Position numbers and translations under genes: made by a program. Below the pieces are notes generated by a model that saw nothing but the letters and a program-made list of their open reading frames with translations, was not told where the DNA came from and searched no databases. Positions 8,550 through 17,042 of a stretch of DNA of 64,000 nucleotides are shown here, piece after piece. Origin of the DNA: Halovenus amylolytica (GTDB lineage Archaea > Halobacteriota > Halobacteria > Halobacteriales > Haloarculaceae); NCBI GenBank assembly GCA_004015825.1, contig SAYS01000007.1:62001-126000 (forward strand), in the 5' to 3' direction. Positions within the stretch are counted from its first letter, which is position 1, and each line of letters starts with the position of its first letter.

Positions 8550-8705
8550 CTACCAGTTGTAGACGACTGCTTGTCCCCCACACTCCGGACACTCTTCTCG
8601 TTCTGAACGGAGATTGTACCCACACTCCCGACACTCGCAGTGTTGCGGTGTTGTCTCCCGTGTTGATGTGACGAGGTTGAACGGGAACATCGTGTCGATG
8701 GCCAT
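8550..8705 (-). CDS. Small zinc-ribbon protein
   Basis: The 51-residue product ends CECRECGYNLRSEREECPECGGQAVVYNW, interrupted here only for description: two CxxC pairs (ECRECG and ECPECG) form one zinc ribbon. It starts MAIDTMFPFNL at ATG 8705, and an AT-rich TATTTGC lies a few bases upstream. Its stop almost touches that of the convergent PIN-ATPase gene. Such free-standing zinc ribbons are common in haloarchaea and mostly uncharacterised. It is short enough to be missed by length-filtered gene calls. Confidence 0.75.
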   Translation of the reverse strand: MAIDTMFPFNLVTSTRETTPQHCECRECGYNLRSEREECPECGGQAVVYNW

Positions 8706-8917
8706 TGGAATAGCAAATAAATGCTAGTAGGGATTAATTTAACTACCGGAACGAGGGGTTCTTTCAGGATTCGAAAGACGTTTATTTATCTACAATTCAT
8801 TCAAGATTTGATGAATATCGGTGGAAAGGATCGAATGCCTAGTCAGCGCGCGATTCCAGACACCGGGTGGACACCGACCGAGTGCAACAAGAGAGCAGCG
8901 GGAACCGTGACAGAGAG

Positions 8918-9181
8918 TCAGTCCGAGACAGCAGCTTCAGTTTCGGCGCCAGCTTCGGAGATTTCGTAGAGATTCTGGCGGGCGTCGGCAAAGTAGACAT
9001 CCTCCTCGATGACGCCGATCTCGTCTAAGCGTTCGAGCGCGTACCGGACTGTTCGTGCGGAGAGCATCGATTCCTGGACAATTCCTTTCTGTGTCAGCGG
9101 ACCATTGTATTCGAGTACCTTGTAAACGAGTTTCGCACTCGGAGGCAGATCCGCGATCCCCTCCTCGTCGGATTCTGTCAT
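8918..9181 (-). CDS. Winged-helix transcriptional regulator (MarR/TrmB-like HTH)
   Basis: The product has 87 residues. SAKLVYKVLEYNGPLTQKGIV, then MLSARTVRYALERLDEIGVIEE, is a clear winged helix-turn-helix with recognition helix SARTVRYAL. The wing is VYFADARQNLYEI. It is basically a lone DNA-binding domain with no ligand domain. An acidic N-terminus precedes the HTH. It sits between a zinc-ribbon gene and a membrane protein; targets are unknown. Confidence 0.82.
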   Translation of the reverse strand: MTESDEEGIADLPPSAKLVYKVLEYNGPLTQKGIVQESMLSARTVRYALERLDEIGVIEEDVYFADARQNLYEISEAGAETEAAVSD

Positions 9182-9249
9182 CGGATAACTGTAATGAACG
9201 CTGGCTGTATAAAGATTGAGGGATCAGATCAGAGACGGACGTTTGTGGG

Positions 9250-9750
9250 TCACTGGTCGTCCACAGAGTGGTCGTCAACGATTGCCCCATCCTGACGGTT
9301 CTCCGACTGATCGGAGCCGTCACGCTCCTGGCCGTCTGCTGCCCCCTCGCTGTCGATGACCGCCTCGCGTGGGAAGATAAGAAATCCGATAAGAACGGTC
9401 GCGACAGCGAATCCGAGATAGAGGAAGCCGAGTCGGAGTCGACCGTGGACGAGTCCCGTAACTGCGATGATCGCACCGGCACCGAGGAGATACAGCCCGT
9501 ACAGAAGTAGTGCCGTCCCGATGGCCCCGCCGGCAGAGGCAACCTCGGAGTCGGGGTTCGAGTACGTATCCTGGGCGGCCCAGGCGATCAACAGCCCGGC
9601 ACCGACCGAGTTCGCACCGACAGAGCGCAGGACATCGATCCCCCGGATCAGATCGGCGACGAAGAGGAGCGCGGAGCCGAGAAAGACGACGAGTCCGAGC
9701 AGAAACAGCCACGGCGAGCCACCCTCCCAGCTCTCGACATCGTCGGCCAT
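9250..9750 (-). CDS. Haloarchaeal integral membrane protein, unknown function
   Basis: The product has 166 residues with about four hydrophobic segments (about 14-34, 42-58, 73-97 and 104-124). A charged tail of about 40 Asp/Glu/Gln/Ser-rich residues probably faces the cytoplasm. The N-terminus MADDVESWEGGSPWLF is typical of several small haloarchaeal membrane families. I do not recognise a specific family. It diverges from the EMC6-like gene at 9840. Confidence 0.75.
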   Translation of the reverse strand: MADDVESWEGGSPWLFLLGLVVFLGSALLFVADLIRGIDVLRSVGANSVGAGLLIAWAAQDTYSNPDSEVASAGGAIGTALLLYGLYLLGAGAIIAVTGLVHGRLRLGFLYLGFAVATVLIGFLIFPREAVIDSEGAADGQERDGSDQSENRQDGAIVDDHSVDDQ

Positions 9751-9839
9751 ACAGTAGCTATCCCGCCGGCAGCCGAATAAATCGGTCGGAACGGCCCGCG
9801 AACGAACGGCTTTTTACTCCGGGTGTCGGACAGTGGGGT

Positions 9840-10169
9840 ATGGCTACAGAGACGGGTGACGGGACGACCGACTCCGAGACGGAGTCGGACGAGGGCCTTT
9901 CCCCGTACATGCGCGGCGTGACCGTCACGACGACGGCGACGATCTTCGGGATGCTGGCTGGCGTGGTCTCGACGATGCGAGCGGCCGGTCCGGGTGACAC
10001 AAGCGGTGCCGTCTGGCTCATCGCCGCGATCGTCGTCCAGTTCCTGCTGTACTCCGCGATCGGGATCGATACCGACGAGTTCGGAACGAAAGACTACCTC
10101 TATATCGCCTTTATGACCTTCGCAATGTGGTTTATTTCCTGGGGCATCCTGCTGACTGCAGGAGTGTGA
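9840..10169 (+). CDS. EMC6-like membrane protein
   Basis: The product has 109 residues. An acidic N-terminus, then PYMRGVTVTTTATIFGMLAGVV, a second membrane segment and the end DYLYIAFMTFAMWFISWGILLT match the archaeal EMC6-like family. That family is related to a subunit of the eukaryotic ER membrane protein complex, which inserts membrane proteins. Three hydrophobic segments are visible. It lies 6 bp upstream of rli1 on the same strand and may be co-transcribed, a neighbourhood I recall as common in haloarchaea. Confidence 0.85.
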   Translation: MATETGDGTTDSETESDEGLSPYMRGVTVTTTATIFGMLAGVVSTMRAAGPGDTSGAVWLIAAIVVQFLLYSAIGIDTDEFGTKDYLYIAFMTFAMWFISWGILLTAGV

Positions 10170-10175
10170 TTACCA

Positions 10176-12005
10176 ATGGCAGACGATAGTATCGCGGTTG
10201 TCGACCTAGAGAAGTGTCAGCCGGACAGATGTAACTACGAGTGTGCGAACTTCTGTCCACCCAACCGAACGGGCAAGGAGTGCATCGTCACCCGTGGCGA
10301 ACACTACGAGGAAGACGACGTCTACTCGGGAACGGACGACCAGATCTGGATCTCCGAGGAGATCTGTCTGGGCGAAACCTGCGGAATCTGTGTCGAGAAG
10401 TGTCCCTTCGACGCGATCCAGATTCTGAATCTCCCGCAGGAACTCGACGAGGAGCCGATCCACCGCTACGGCGAGAACGCCTTCGCACTGTACGGGCTCC
10501 CCGCACCCGAAGAAGGGCGTGTGACCGGAATTTTGGGCCCGAACGGGATCGGGAAGACGACGGCTGTGCGGATTCTCGCCGACGAACTCGCACCGAATCT
10601 CGGCCAGGCGGGGGACGAACCCGACTGGGAAGAGGTGTTGGAAGAGTACCGCGGCACTGCGCTCCAGGAGTATCTCGAAGCGATGCGGGAAGGTGACGTA
10701 ACTGTTGCCCGCAAACCACAGTACGTCGACCAGATCCCCGACCAGTTCGACGGCCCCACGTCGGCGCTACTCGAACAGACCAACGAACGGGGCGTACTGG
10801 ACGAGCTGATCGACCGGTTGAACATCCGACCGGTGGTCGACCAGCCCATCGATACGCTCTCCGGTGGCGAGCTCCAGCGTGTCGCACTCGCCGCGACGCT
10901 CGCCCGCGACGCGGATTTCTACTTCCTCGACGAGATCACGCCGTATCTGGACATCAGCCAGCGGATGACCGCTGCGCGACTGGTTCGTGAACTCGCCGAG
11001 GAGGAAGACCGGTCGATGCTGGTCGTCGAACACGATCTGGCGATTCTGGATCTCATCGCCGACGCGATCCACGTCGCCTACGGCCAGTCCGGCGCGTTCG
11101 GGATCATCACCCCGCCGAAGTCGGTCAAAAACGGCATCAACGAGTATCTCTCGGGCTACCTCGAAAACGAGAATATGCGGATCAGGGAGACAGACATCGA
11201 GTTCGAGGAACACGCCCCACGGTCGAACACCACAGGTAGTGTCCTCGTCGAGTACCCAGAACTCGAAAAGAGCTACGGCGAGGGCGAGTTCTCGCTGTCG
11301 GTCGACGCCGGGACGATCCACGAAAGCGAGGTGCTGGGTGTCGTCGGGCCGAACGGGATCGGGAAATCGACCTTCGCGAAGATGCTCGCCGGCCGACTCG
11401 AACCCGACGGCGGCGAGGTGAGTTCACGGCTGGATATCGCCTACAAACCGCAGTACATCGAGATCGATCAGCCGATGCGTGTCGACACCTTCCTGTCGAC
11501 GATCACGGACGATTTCGGTGGCTCCTACTGGACGACCGAGATCGCCCAGCCCCTCCAGCTCGAACCGATCATGGAGCAGAGCCTCGACGATCTCTCCGGC
11601 GGGGAGCGCCAGCGGGTCGCCATCGCGGCTTGTCTCTCCGAGGACGCGGATCTGTACCTCCTCGACGAACCCTCGGCACACCTGGACGTCGAGCAACGCG
11701 TGATGGCAACCTCGGCGATCCGTCGCTACGCCGAGAACCACGACGCGACGGCGATGGTCATCGACCACGACATCTACATGATCGATCTGCTCGCGGACCG
11801 GCTGCTCGTCTTCGAGGGCGAACCAGCCCAGCACGGGATCGCCGCCGAGCCACAGGGGATGCGCGAGGGAATGAACGACTTCCTCTCGAATCTGGACATT
11901 ACGTTCCGCCGGGACGAACGAACCTCCCGACCACGGATCAACAAACCCGACAGCCAGCTGGATCGGGAGCAGAAAAATGCCGGCGAGTACTACTACGCGC
12001 CGTAA
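10176..12005 (+). CDS. rli1: Ribosome recycling/biogenesis ATPase RLI (ABCE1)
   Basis: The 609-residue soluble twin-ABC ATPase splits ribosomes after termination with aRF1/Pelota. The N-terminal region carries two ferredoxin-like Fe-S clusters: Cys at DLEKCQPDRCNYECANFCPP and at CLGETCGICVEKCPFDA. NBD1 has Walker A GPNGIGKTT near 126 and signature LSGGELQR. NBD2 has GPNGIGKST near 393, LSGGERQR and LLDEPSAHLD. The hinge and second-half order match ABCE1 throughout. The gene follows the EMC6-like gene closely. Confidence 0.97.
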   Translation: MADDSIAVVDLEKCQPDRCNYECANFCPPNRTGKECIVTRGEHYEEDDVYSGTDDQIWISEEICLGETCGICVEKCPFDAIQILNLPQELDEEPIHRYGENAFALYGLPAPEEGRVTGILGPNGIGKTTAVRILADELAPNLGQAGDEPDWEEVLEEYRGTALQEYLEAMREGDVTVARKPQYVDQIPDQFDGPTSALLEQTNERGVLDELIDRLNIRPVVDQPIDTLSGGELQRVALAATLARDADFYFLDEITPYLDISQRMTAARLVRELAEEEDRSMLVVEHDLAILDLIADAIHVAYGQSGAFGIITPPKSVKNGINEYLSGYLENENMRIRETDIEFEEHAPRSNTTGSVLVEYPELEKSYGEGEFSLSVDAGTIHESEVLGVVGPNGIGKSTFAKMLAGRLEPDGGEVSSRLDIAYKPQYIEIDQPMRVDTFLSTITDDFGGSYWTTEIAQPLQLEPIMEQSLDDLSGGERQRVAIAACLSEDADLYLLDEPSAHLDVEQRVMATSAIRRYAENHDATAMVIDHDIYMIDLLADRLLVFEGEPAQHGIAAEPQGMREGMNDFLSNLDITFRRDERTSRPRINKPDSQLDREQKNAGEYYYAP

Positions 12006-12015
12006 CTGGTCGGTG

Positions 12016-12231
12016 TCACTCCTCAGATTCCTCGAACAGCGGTTCTGCAATACCGGCGAGCCCACCAGTCACGACACCGAAGAGTCCGAGCACACCCCAG
12101 TCCTGGCCGTCGAGCGTGTAGTTGCCACGACGGCCGGCGACTGCCGCGACCCCGGTCGCCGTCGTCTGGAGATATCGGCGGCGGGAGACAGTCGACCCGA
12201 TCGAGTGGCCGGAATCGACGCTGTCGTCCAT
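12016..12231 (-). CDS. Small protein with a Tat-like N-terminus and one hydrophobic segment
   Basis: The product has 71 residues. It has SRRRYLQTTATGVAAVAG, resembling a twin-arginine signal, at about 16-33. A second hydrophobic segment, WGVLGLFGVVTGGLAGIAEPLF, precedes an acidic tail. Convergent with rli1, ending 11 bp after it. Composition is plausible for a haloarchaeal protein, but no family is recognised, and overlapping frames on the same strand are also open. The call is moderate. Confidence 0.5.
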   Translation of the reverse strand: MDDSVDSGHSIGSTVSRRRYLQTTATGVAAVAGRRGNYTLDGQDWGVLGLFGVVTGGLAGIAEPLFEESEE

Positions 12232-12316
12232 ACACCACGGATATCATTCACGAAATGAAATCAATTCGGTGTGATATGTGACGGTACCCGGAAAACAAAA
12301 ATCGAGGTGCACCACG

Positions 12317-12490
12317 ATGGGAATCGACGAACCGGATATCGAACCAGCACAGTGTCCAGTCGTCGGTGTCGACAGTGAAGATGGCGTCGTCCACCGCCAG
12401 CCCGAGGCTCAGACGGCAGCCGCGTGTGCTGATACGACAGTTACGTTGCAGTACCTATCGAGCGGAACGCAAGAGAAAGGAGAGTGGTGA
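12317..12490 (+). CDS. Possible small acidic hypothetical protein
   Basis: The product has 57 residues from ATG 12317 (MGIDEPDIEPAQCPVVG). The first 35 residues are acidic like real haloarchaeal proteins, but the C-terminus is unremarkable. A weak SD-like GAGG lies 14 nt upstream. No homologue is recognised. It could be spurious or the remains of a longer gene. Confidence 0.3.
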   Translation: MGIDEPDIEPAQCPVVGVDSEDGVVHRQPEAQTAAACADTTVTLQYLSSGTQEKGEW

Positions 12491-12538
12491 GGGACACCAC
12501 TGTGGCGTCGGTCGGCTGGGGAAGGTCTCTACGGGTAG

Positions 12539-12757
12539 TTAGCCGCCCGCGTCGCCGGGGTCGCCAGTGTCCGCCTGTGCGCCGTCGATCGCATCGTCGA
12601 GGCCGTCCTCGACAGCCTCGTCGATGCGGCTCTCGCCGGGCAGCTCGCGGTCCATCGTGTCGTCTTCTTGCTCTTCGGTGACCGACTCGTCGCCAGTGAC
12701 GGAGACGAAAATGTCGCTCAGCTCTTCGGTTCGATCCGCGGATTGTGTTTGGCTCAT
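12539..12757 (-). CDS. Small acidic haloarchaeal protein
   Basis: The product has 72 residues, very rich in Asp and Glu. The segment TEELSDIFVSVTGDESVTEEQ resembles the N-terminus of proteins I recall as annotated conditioned medium-induced protein 4 in haloarchaea, but here only that motif is shared. The remainder is low-complexity Asp/Gly/Ala and probably disordered. The gene stands alone with an AT-rich upstream region (ATATTTTGT just before the ATG). Function unknown. Confidence 0.65.
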   Translation of the reverse strand: MSQTQSADRTEELSDIFVSVTGDESVTEEQEDDTMDRELPGESRIDEAVEDGLDDAIDGAQADTGDPGDAGG

Positions 12758-12915
12758 ACAAAATATTGTAGTGTGTGTACCGATATAGAGATGATGCCAA
12801 ACTGGTTAGGGAATTTCGCGGCAGAAAGTAACCTAACAGGTGAGGAGTTCTGTAACGTCACAGTAAAGACGAGACTCCCAAAGCACCAAAACGGGCAGTA
12901 GGGCCGGTCGACTGA

Positions 12916-13437
12916 TCAGAGAGTATTTCGCTGGCAGGAGCCACAGAGTGTTTGTTCTTTGACATCAACTTCGCGCACCGTCGGCGAGAAGTTCATCACA
13001 CAGCGTTTGTTGTCGCAGTGTTCGAGTCCGAGCGTGTGGCCGATCTCGTGGACGACTTCCTTGCGGACGCGGTCGGAGAAAATTTCGCCCGGCGACCGGT
13101 TCGAAAACCCCCCGTCAGACGAGGTCCGGAGCCGGTAGGTCGAGATGACACTGCCGTTGCCTCCGAGATAGGCGAGTCCAAAGACGTAGTTTCGGCGGTG
13201 GTAGAACAGATCCTTGGGTGTGATCGCGATATTTTTCGTCCCATTCCCGACCCGTTTTGCGAGGTCGATGAACTCCTCTGCGCGGTACTGCTCGCGCGAG
13301 GAGTCGTACGATCCAGATGGTACCGGTTCGGCGTCGTGAACGGTCACCTCACAGTCGTAAACGGAACGCAGGCCCGAGGATGCCTCCCGTTTGACCACTG
13401 CGTCGACCCCACCGACCGGCACGATGTCGACGTGCAT
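12916..13437 (-). CDS. amzA: Archaemetzincin (zinc metalloprotease family M54)
   Basis: The product has 173 residues from ATG 13437 (MHVDIVPVGGVD). The extended zinc motif HEIGHTLGLEHC near residues 130-141 is followed by the archaemetzincin cysteines: CDNKRCVMNFS and the C-terminal CGSCQ pair. These define family M54 and distinguish it from bacterial metzincins. The longer frame to 13614 reads antisense through the divergent gene and is rejected. Start sits 36 bp from the GTG of the divergent UPF0146 gene with overlapping promoters. Confidence 0.95.
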   Translation of the reverse strand: MHVDIVPVGGVDAVVKREASSGLRSVYDCEVTVHDAEPVPSGSYDSSREQYRAEEFIDLAKRVGNGTKNIAITPKDLFYHRRNYVFGLAYLGGNGSVISTYRLRTSSDGGFSNRSPGEIFSDRVRKEVVHEIGHTLGLEHCDNKRCVMNFSPTVREVDVKEQTLCGSCQRNTL

Positions 13438-13442
13438 GCAAC

Positions 13443-13470
13443 TATATATTGGGTGCACCCAAATAAAAAT
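13443..13470. promoter_or_regulatory. Divergent amzA / UPF0146 promoter with central palindrome
   Basis: Plus strand: TATATAT at 13443-13449 lies 25 nt before the GTG at 13474. Minus strand: TTTTTATTT (reverse of 13461-13469) lies about 24-32 nt before the amzA ATG at 13437. Exactly between the two TATA elements is a perfect 10-bp palindrome, GGGTGCACCC (13451-13460). Both transcripts would be essentially leaderless, and a protein bound to the palindrome could control both. Confidence 0.55.
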
Positions 13471-13473
13471 CCC

Positions 13474-13872
13474 GTGCGAGCTGTCACCCGAGATGGACTG
13501 GTCTGCCGACTCACCGAGTTCGAACGAGTCGTCGAGATCGGGGTCGGCCACCGACCAGTTGTGGCCCGCGAGCTCGCAGCACGCGGGATCGACGTGACAG
13601 CCACCGACATCCACGACCGACAGCCCCCGGACGGAGTTCGCTTCGTCCGGGACGACGTGACCGATCCGACGCTATCCGTCTACACCGAGGCCGACGCGCT
13701 GTACGCACTCAATCTCCCGCCCGAACTCCACGGCGCTGTTTCCCGGCTCGCAGACCAGATCGGCTGCGCCTTTCTGTTTACCACACTCGGCGGCGATCCG
13801 CCGACAGTGCCAGTCAGCCGCGAGACGGTTCCCGGGGAGACCATCTTCGTGTACGATTCACAACGTGCTTGA
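13474..13872 (+). CDS. UPF0146 family protein (Rossmann-like, methyltransferase-related)
   Basis: The product has 132 residues. RLTEFERVVEIGVGHRP, then GIDVTATDIHDR and VRFVRDDVTDP, are a truncated SAM-methyltransferase-like Rossmann fold typical of archaeal UPF0146. No ATG is available at the conserved start. The GTG at 13474 gives VRAVTRDGLVCRL and lies one promoter length from TATATAT, so I take it as a leaderless GTG start. It is followed 24 bp later by the HAD gene, probably one transcript. Confidence 0.82.
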   Translation: MRAVTRDGLVCRLTEFERVVEIGVGHRPVVARELAARGIDVTATDIHDRQPPDGVRFVRDDVTDPTLSVYTEADALYALNLPPELHGAVSRLADQIGCAFLFTTLGGDPPTVPVSRETVPGETIFVYDSQRA

Positions 13873-13896
13873 ACGAGGAGCCCCTGGCTGCGTTTA

Positions 13897-14760
13897 ATGA
13901 ACGTCGAGGCAGTGGTACTCGATATTGATGGCGTGCTGGTGGATGTCGAGAACTCGTATCGGCGAGCGATCATCGAAACGATCGACCGACTATACGACGA
14001 GCAGATCGACAACACGACCATCCAGCGGTTCAAGGACGCCGGCGGGTTCAACAACGACTGGGAGTTGACTGACGCCGTCGCGCTGTACTTTCTCGCCACA
14101 GGCGAGGGGATGGATAGTTCGATCAAAGAGTTCACAGACACGATCGCTGGCACTGGGGGCGGTCTCTCTGCGGCTCGGACGGCTGCCGGCGAATCGCTGA
14201 CACCCGCCGACCGCGAGTTGGTCCTGAGTCGGTGGGATACCGACCGCCACAGGGAGATTTTCCAGCAACTCTATCTCGGCACCGAGCTGTACCGGGAGCT
14301 CGAAGGCGAGGAGCCGACGCTCGACTGTGAGGGATTCATCAACGACGAACCGGTGTTGATCGAGGAGGGGACGATCGAAGCGCTAACCGACGAGTACGCA
14401 GTCGGTGTACTGACGGGGCGGCCGGCTGCCGAAGCCGAGATCGCACTCGACCGCGTCGGGCTGTCGATCCCCGAAGAACACCGGTTCACGATGGACGACT
14501 GGGAAGCGGGCAAACCGCATCCAAAAGCGCTGATCACACTCGCCGAGCGGTTCGACGCCGACGCGGTCGCGTTCGCAGGTGATACGCTGGACGACGTCAG
14601 AACGGCAGTCAACGCCACAGAGAACGATTCCCGCACCTACCACGGGATCGGTGTGCTGACCGGCGGGCTCACCGGCGAGGACGGACGCAGGAAGTACGAA
14701 CAGGTCGGTTCGGCGGCCGTCATCGACTCTGTCAACGACCTTCCCGAACTCCTCGAATAA
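13897..14760 (+). CDS. HAD-superfamily IA phosphatase (TIGR01548-like)
   Basis: The product has 287 residues. HAD motif I is [16 protein letters not shown] near 6-21, motif II is VGVLTGRP near 170, motif III Lys is in [11 protein letters not shown], and motif IV is [13 protein letters not shown] large insert of about 70 residues after motif I forms the cap. It resembles the archaeal TIGR01548 group; the substrate is unknown, and sugar or histidinol phosphate has been suggested for relatives. Downstream of UPF0146 on the same strand. Confidence 0.88.
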   Translation: MNVEAVVLDIDGVLVDVENSYRRAIIETIDRLYDEQIDNTTIQRFKDAGGFNNDWELTDAVALYFLATGEGMDSSIKEFTDTIAGTGGGLSAARTAAGESLTPADRELVLSRWDTDRHREIFQQLYLGTELYRELEGEEPTLDCEGFINDEPVLIEEGTIEALTDEYAVGVLTGRPAAEAEIALDRVGLSIPEEHRFTMDDWEAGKPHPKALITLAERFDADAVAFAGDTLDDVRTAVNATENDSRTYHGIGVLTGGLTGEDGRRKYEQVGSAAVIDSVNDLPELLE

Positions 14761-14814
14761 GGCCAGAAACGTCCCCACCGTCACACATAACGGGATACAG
14801 ACCTACACTCCCAT

Positions 14815-16335
14815 ATGAATCGGTACGCAGTCGCGACTGCCGTGTTGGGTGTGTTCTTTTTCGGGATCGCGCTCACGATGACAGGTGCCGCAGTTCCAGA
14901 GGTGCGACTGACCGTCGACGACGTGACTGTCAGTCCGGAGACGCCGACTGCCGGAGAGCCTGTCACCGTCGAGGCGACCGTCCAGAACTCCGCCGGGAGC
15001 ACTCAAGCCGTCGAGATCGACCGCGTCGCGATCGTCGAGGACGGCGAGACGCTCGTCGACGCGGGCGGAGTCGGATCGCTGGCGGTCGGAGACGGGACGA
15101 CGGTACCGCTGACGACCACGTTCGACGAGGCCGGCGTTCACGAGGTGACCGTCGAGTTCACTGGCACAGACGAAGACGGCCAGACGGTCACGGTGAGCCA
15201 GCCGCTCACTCTCGTCGTGGAGGGTGGCGCGCCCAGCATCGAGACGCGCAACAACACTGCCGTCGCGGGTGCCCCCGCGAACATCACGATGACCGTCGGC
15301 AACCCCACGGAGGCGACGCTACGAAACGTCGTCGTCAGCCTCGACGGGTCGGGGCTGGTCGGCGAGATCGACCGCCGTGTCGTTCCCTCCATCGATCCGG
15401 GCGAGGAAACCCCACTGAACTTCCGCCTGCAGCCGGAGTCAGCAGGTGAGACGCTGCTCGAAACGAACATGTCCTACACCACTGCCGCGGGGACGGAGGC
15501 CACAGTGACAAGCAGCGAGGTTCTCCAGATCCAGCCCCGTGAGGAACGAGTCGCCGTCCGTGTGACGACCCGGGAGCCAGCACAGGAGTCAGGCGGAACG
15601 GATCTCGGTGTGGGCGTCGCCGGGATTCTCGATCAGCAAAACAACAACGAGGAGTCCGAGGAGTCCGAGTCGGGCGTCCGTGTGACGGTGAGCAACGTCG
15701 GGAACGCACCGGTCACGGACGTGGTACTCGACCCACGGGCGGGGAACCGCTCGCTTGGCCCTCGACCCGTGACTGACGAACTCGCGGCGGGCACCGAGGA
15801 GTCTGTCGTCGTCTCGCTCGAACGGACGCCGGCCGCCGAGGTGCGCTTCGAGGCACAGTACAACACGGGCGGCGGCGAGTCAACAGCGTCGACGACGTAC
15901 AGGCCGACACCGAACCAGGGCGCTGTCGCCGTCACGGGTGTCGACCTCGAACGGGACGGCGAGGAACTCGTGATCACGGGCGATATCGGCAACCGGGGCG
16001 AGGGTGAGGTGACCGGCGTCGTCGTGGCAGTCGACGAGGCCGAAGGTGTCTCGCCGTCGTACCCGGCCCGTGATTTCTTCGTCGGATCGATCGACGGCGA
16101 CGGCTTCGCACCCTTCGAGCTCACGGCCACGATCGACGAAAACGCCACCCAGGTCCCGCTCGAAGTCGACTATCTCGTCGCGGGTGACGAGCGAACCGAA
16201 ACTGTCCGGTTCCCGGTCGAGGGAGCGACCGAGACGGGCGGGAACGGTGGACCCTCCGCGCTAGTGATCGGGTTCGTCCTCGTCGTCCTCCTGGCAATCC
16301 TGACCGTAGGTGGGCTGTGGTATCGAAGAGGATGA
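14815..16335 (+). CDS. Exported CARDB-repeat protein of an ABC transport locus
   Basis: The product has 506 residues. An N-terminal hydrophobic signal/anchor (about 4-26) is followed by several immunoglobulin-like CARDB repeats (for example SPETPTAGEPVTVEATVQNSAG, described rather than quoted in full), then a C-terminal membrane helix near 483-502 and RRG. The bulk lies outside the membrane. Its stop overlaps the ATG of the ABC ATPase (ATGA), so the three genes form an operon. It probably acts as the extracytoplasmic partner of the MacB-like permease; the cargo is unknown. Confidence 0.8.
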   Translation: MNRYAVATAVLGVFFFGIALTMTGAAVPEVRLTVDDVTVSPETPTAGEPVTVEATVQNSAGSTQAVEIDRVAIVEDGETLVDAGGVGSLAVGDGTTVPLTTTFDEAGVHEVTVEFTGTDEDGQTVTVSQPLTLVVEGGAPSIETRNNTAVAGAPANITMTVGNPTEATLRNVVVSLDGSGLVGEIDRRVVPSIDPGEETPLNFRLQPESAGETLLETNMSYTTAAGTEATVTSSEVLQIQPREERVAVRVTTREPAQESGGTDLGVGVAGILDQQNNNEESEESESGVRVTVSNVGNAPVTDVVLDPRAGNRSLGPRPVTDELAAGTEESVVVSLERTPAAEVRFEAQYNTGGGESTASTTYRPTPNQGAVAVTGVDLERDGEELVITGDIGNRGEGEVTGVVVAVDEAEGVSPSYPARDFFVGSIDGDGFAPFELTATIDENATQVPLEVDYLVAGDERTETVRFPVEGATETGGNGGPSALVIGFVLVVLLAILTVGGLWYRRG

Positions 16336-17042
16336 GAGGGGCACAGCAGGCCGCAAACGATCTGGAGCCGGCCGTCGAGTTGCGGGATGTGACCAAACGA
16401 TACGAGGGCGCGGAGACGGTCACCGCGCTCTCGAACGTCGACCTCCGGGTGTTGCCCGGCGAGTTTCTCGCCGTCGTCGGCCCCAGCGGGAGCGGCAAGA
16501 GTACGATGTTGAACCTGCTCGGCCTGCTCGACGTGCCGACCGAGGGCGTCGTCCGCCTCGAACGCGAGGATATCACGGTCCTGACCGAGGCAGAACTGAC
16601 CGACGCCCGCCGCGAGTATATCGGCTTCGTCTTCCAGGATTTTCACCTGCTGCCGACACTCACTGCCGTGGAGAACGTCGAACTACCGACGGCGTTCATC
16701 GATGGGGAGTACACCGACCGCGCGGTCGATCTCCTCCGCCGGGTCGGGCTCGGTGACCGGCTCGATCACACCCCCGACGAGCTCTCCGGCGGGCAGAAAC
16801 AGCGCGTCGCGATCGCCAGAGGACTGATCAACGAGCCCGCCGTCTTGCTGGCCGACGAGCCCACGGGGAATCTCGACCGCGAGACGGGAACGAAGATTCT
16901 CGACGAGTTCCGGGCCATCTGTGACCGCGGCGTCGCGGTCGTCGCCGTCACACACGACGAACTCGTCACGGAGTTTGCCGACAGAACTGTCCGACTTGTC
17001 GACGGCAAGATCGGGGAGGGAGACGATGACTTCGTCACGTGA
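16332..17042 (+). CDS. ABC transporter ATP-binding protein (MacB/LolD type)
   Basis: The product has 236 residues with start ATG 16332 overlapping the upstream stop by 4 bp; an in-frame ATG at 16317 is the alternative. It has Walker A GPSGSGKST, Q-loop VFQDFHLLPTLTA, signature LSGGQKQRVAIARG, Walker B VLLADEPTGNLD and H-loop VTHDE. The LPTLTA and EPTGNLD wording is typical of the LolD/MacB/FtsE branch. It energises the permease encoded next, whose start overlaps it by 17 bp. Confidence 0.92.
   Translation: MRGAQQAANDLEPAVELRDVTKRYEGAETVTALSNVDLRVLPGEFLAVVGPSGSGKSTMLNLLGLLDVPTEGVVRLEREDITVLTEAELTDARREYIGFVFQDFHLLPTLTAVENVELPTAFIDGEYTDRAVDLLRRVGLGDRLDHTPDELSGGQKQRVAIARGLINEPAVLLADEPTGNLDRETGTKILDEFRAICDRGVAVVAVTHDELVTEFADRTVRLVDGKIGEGDDDFVT

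Noticed and set aside
8721..8969. An 82-codon plus-strand frame overlapping the winged-helix gene
   Set aside because: It crosses the promoter of the zinc-ribbon gene and the 3' end of the HTH gene, with no motif. The HTH frame on the minus strand is well supported.
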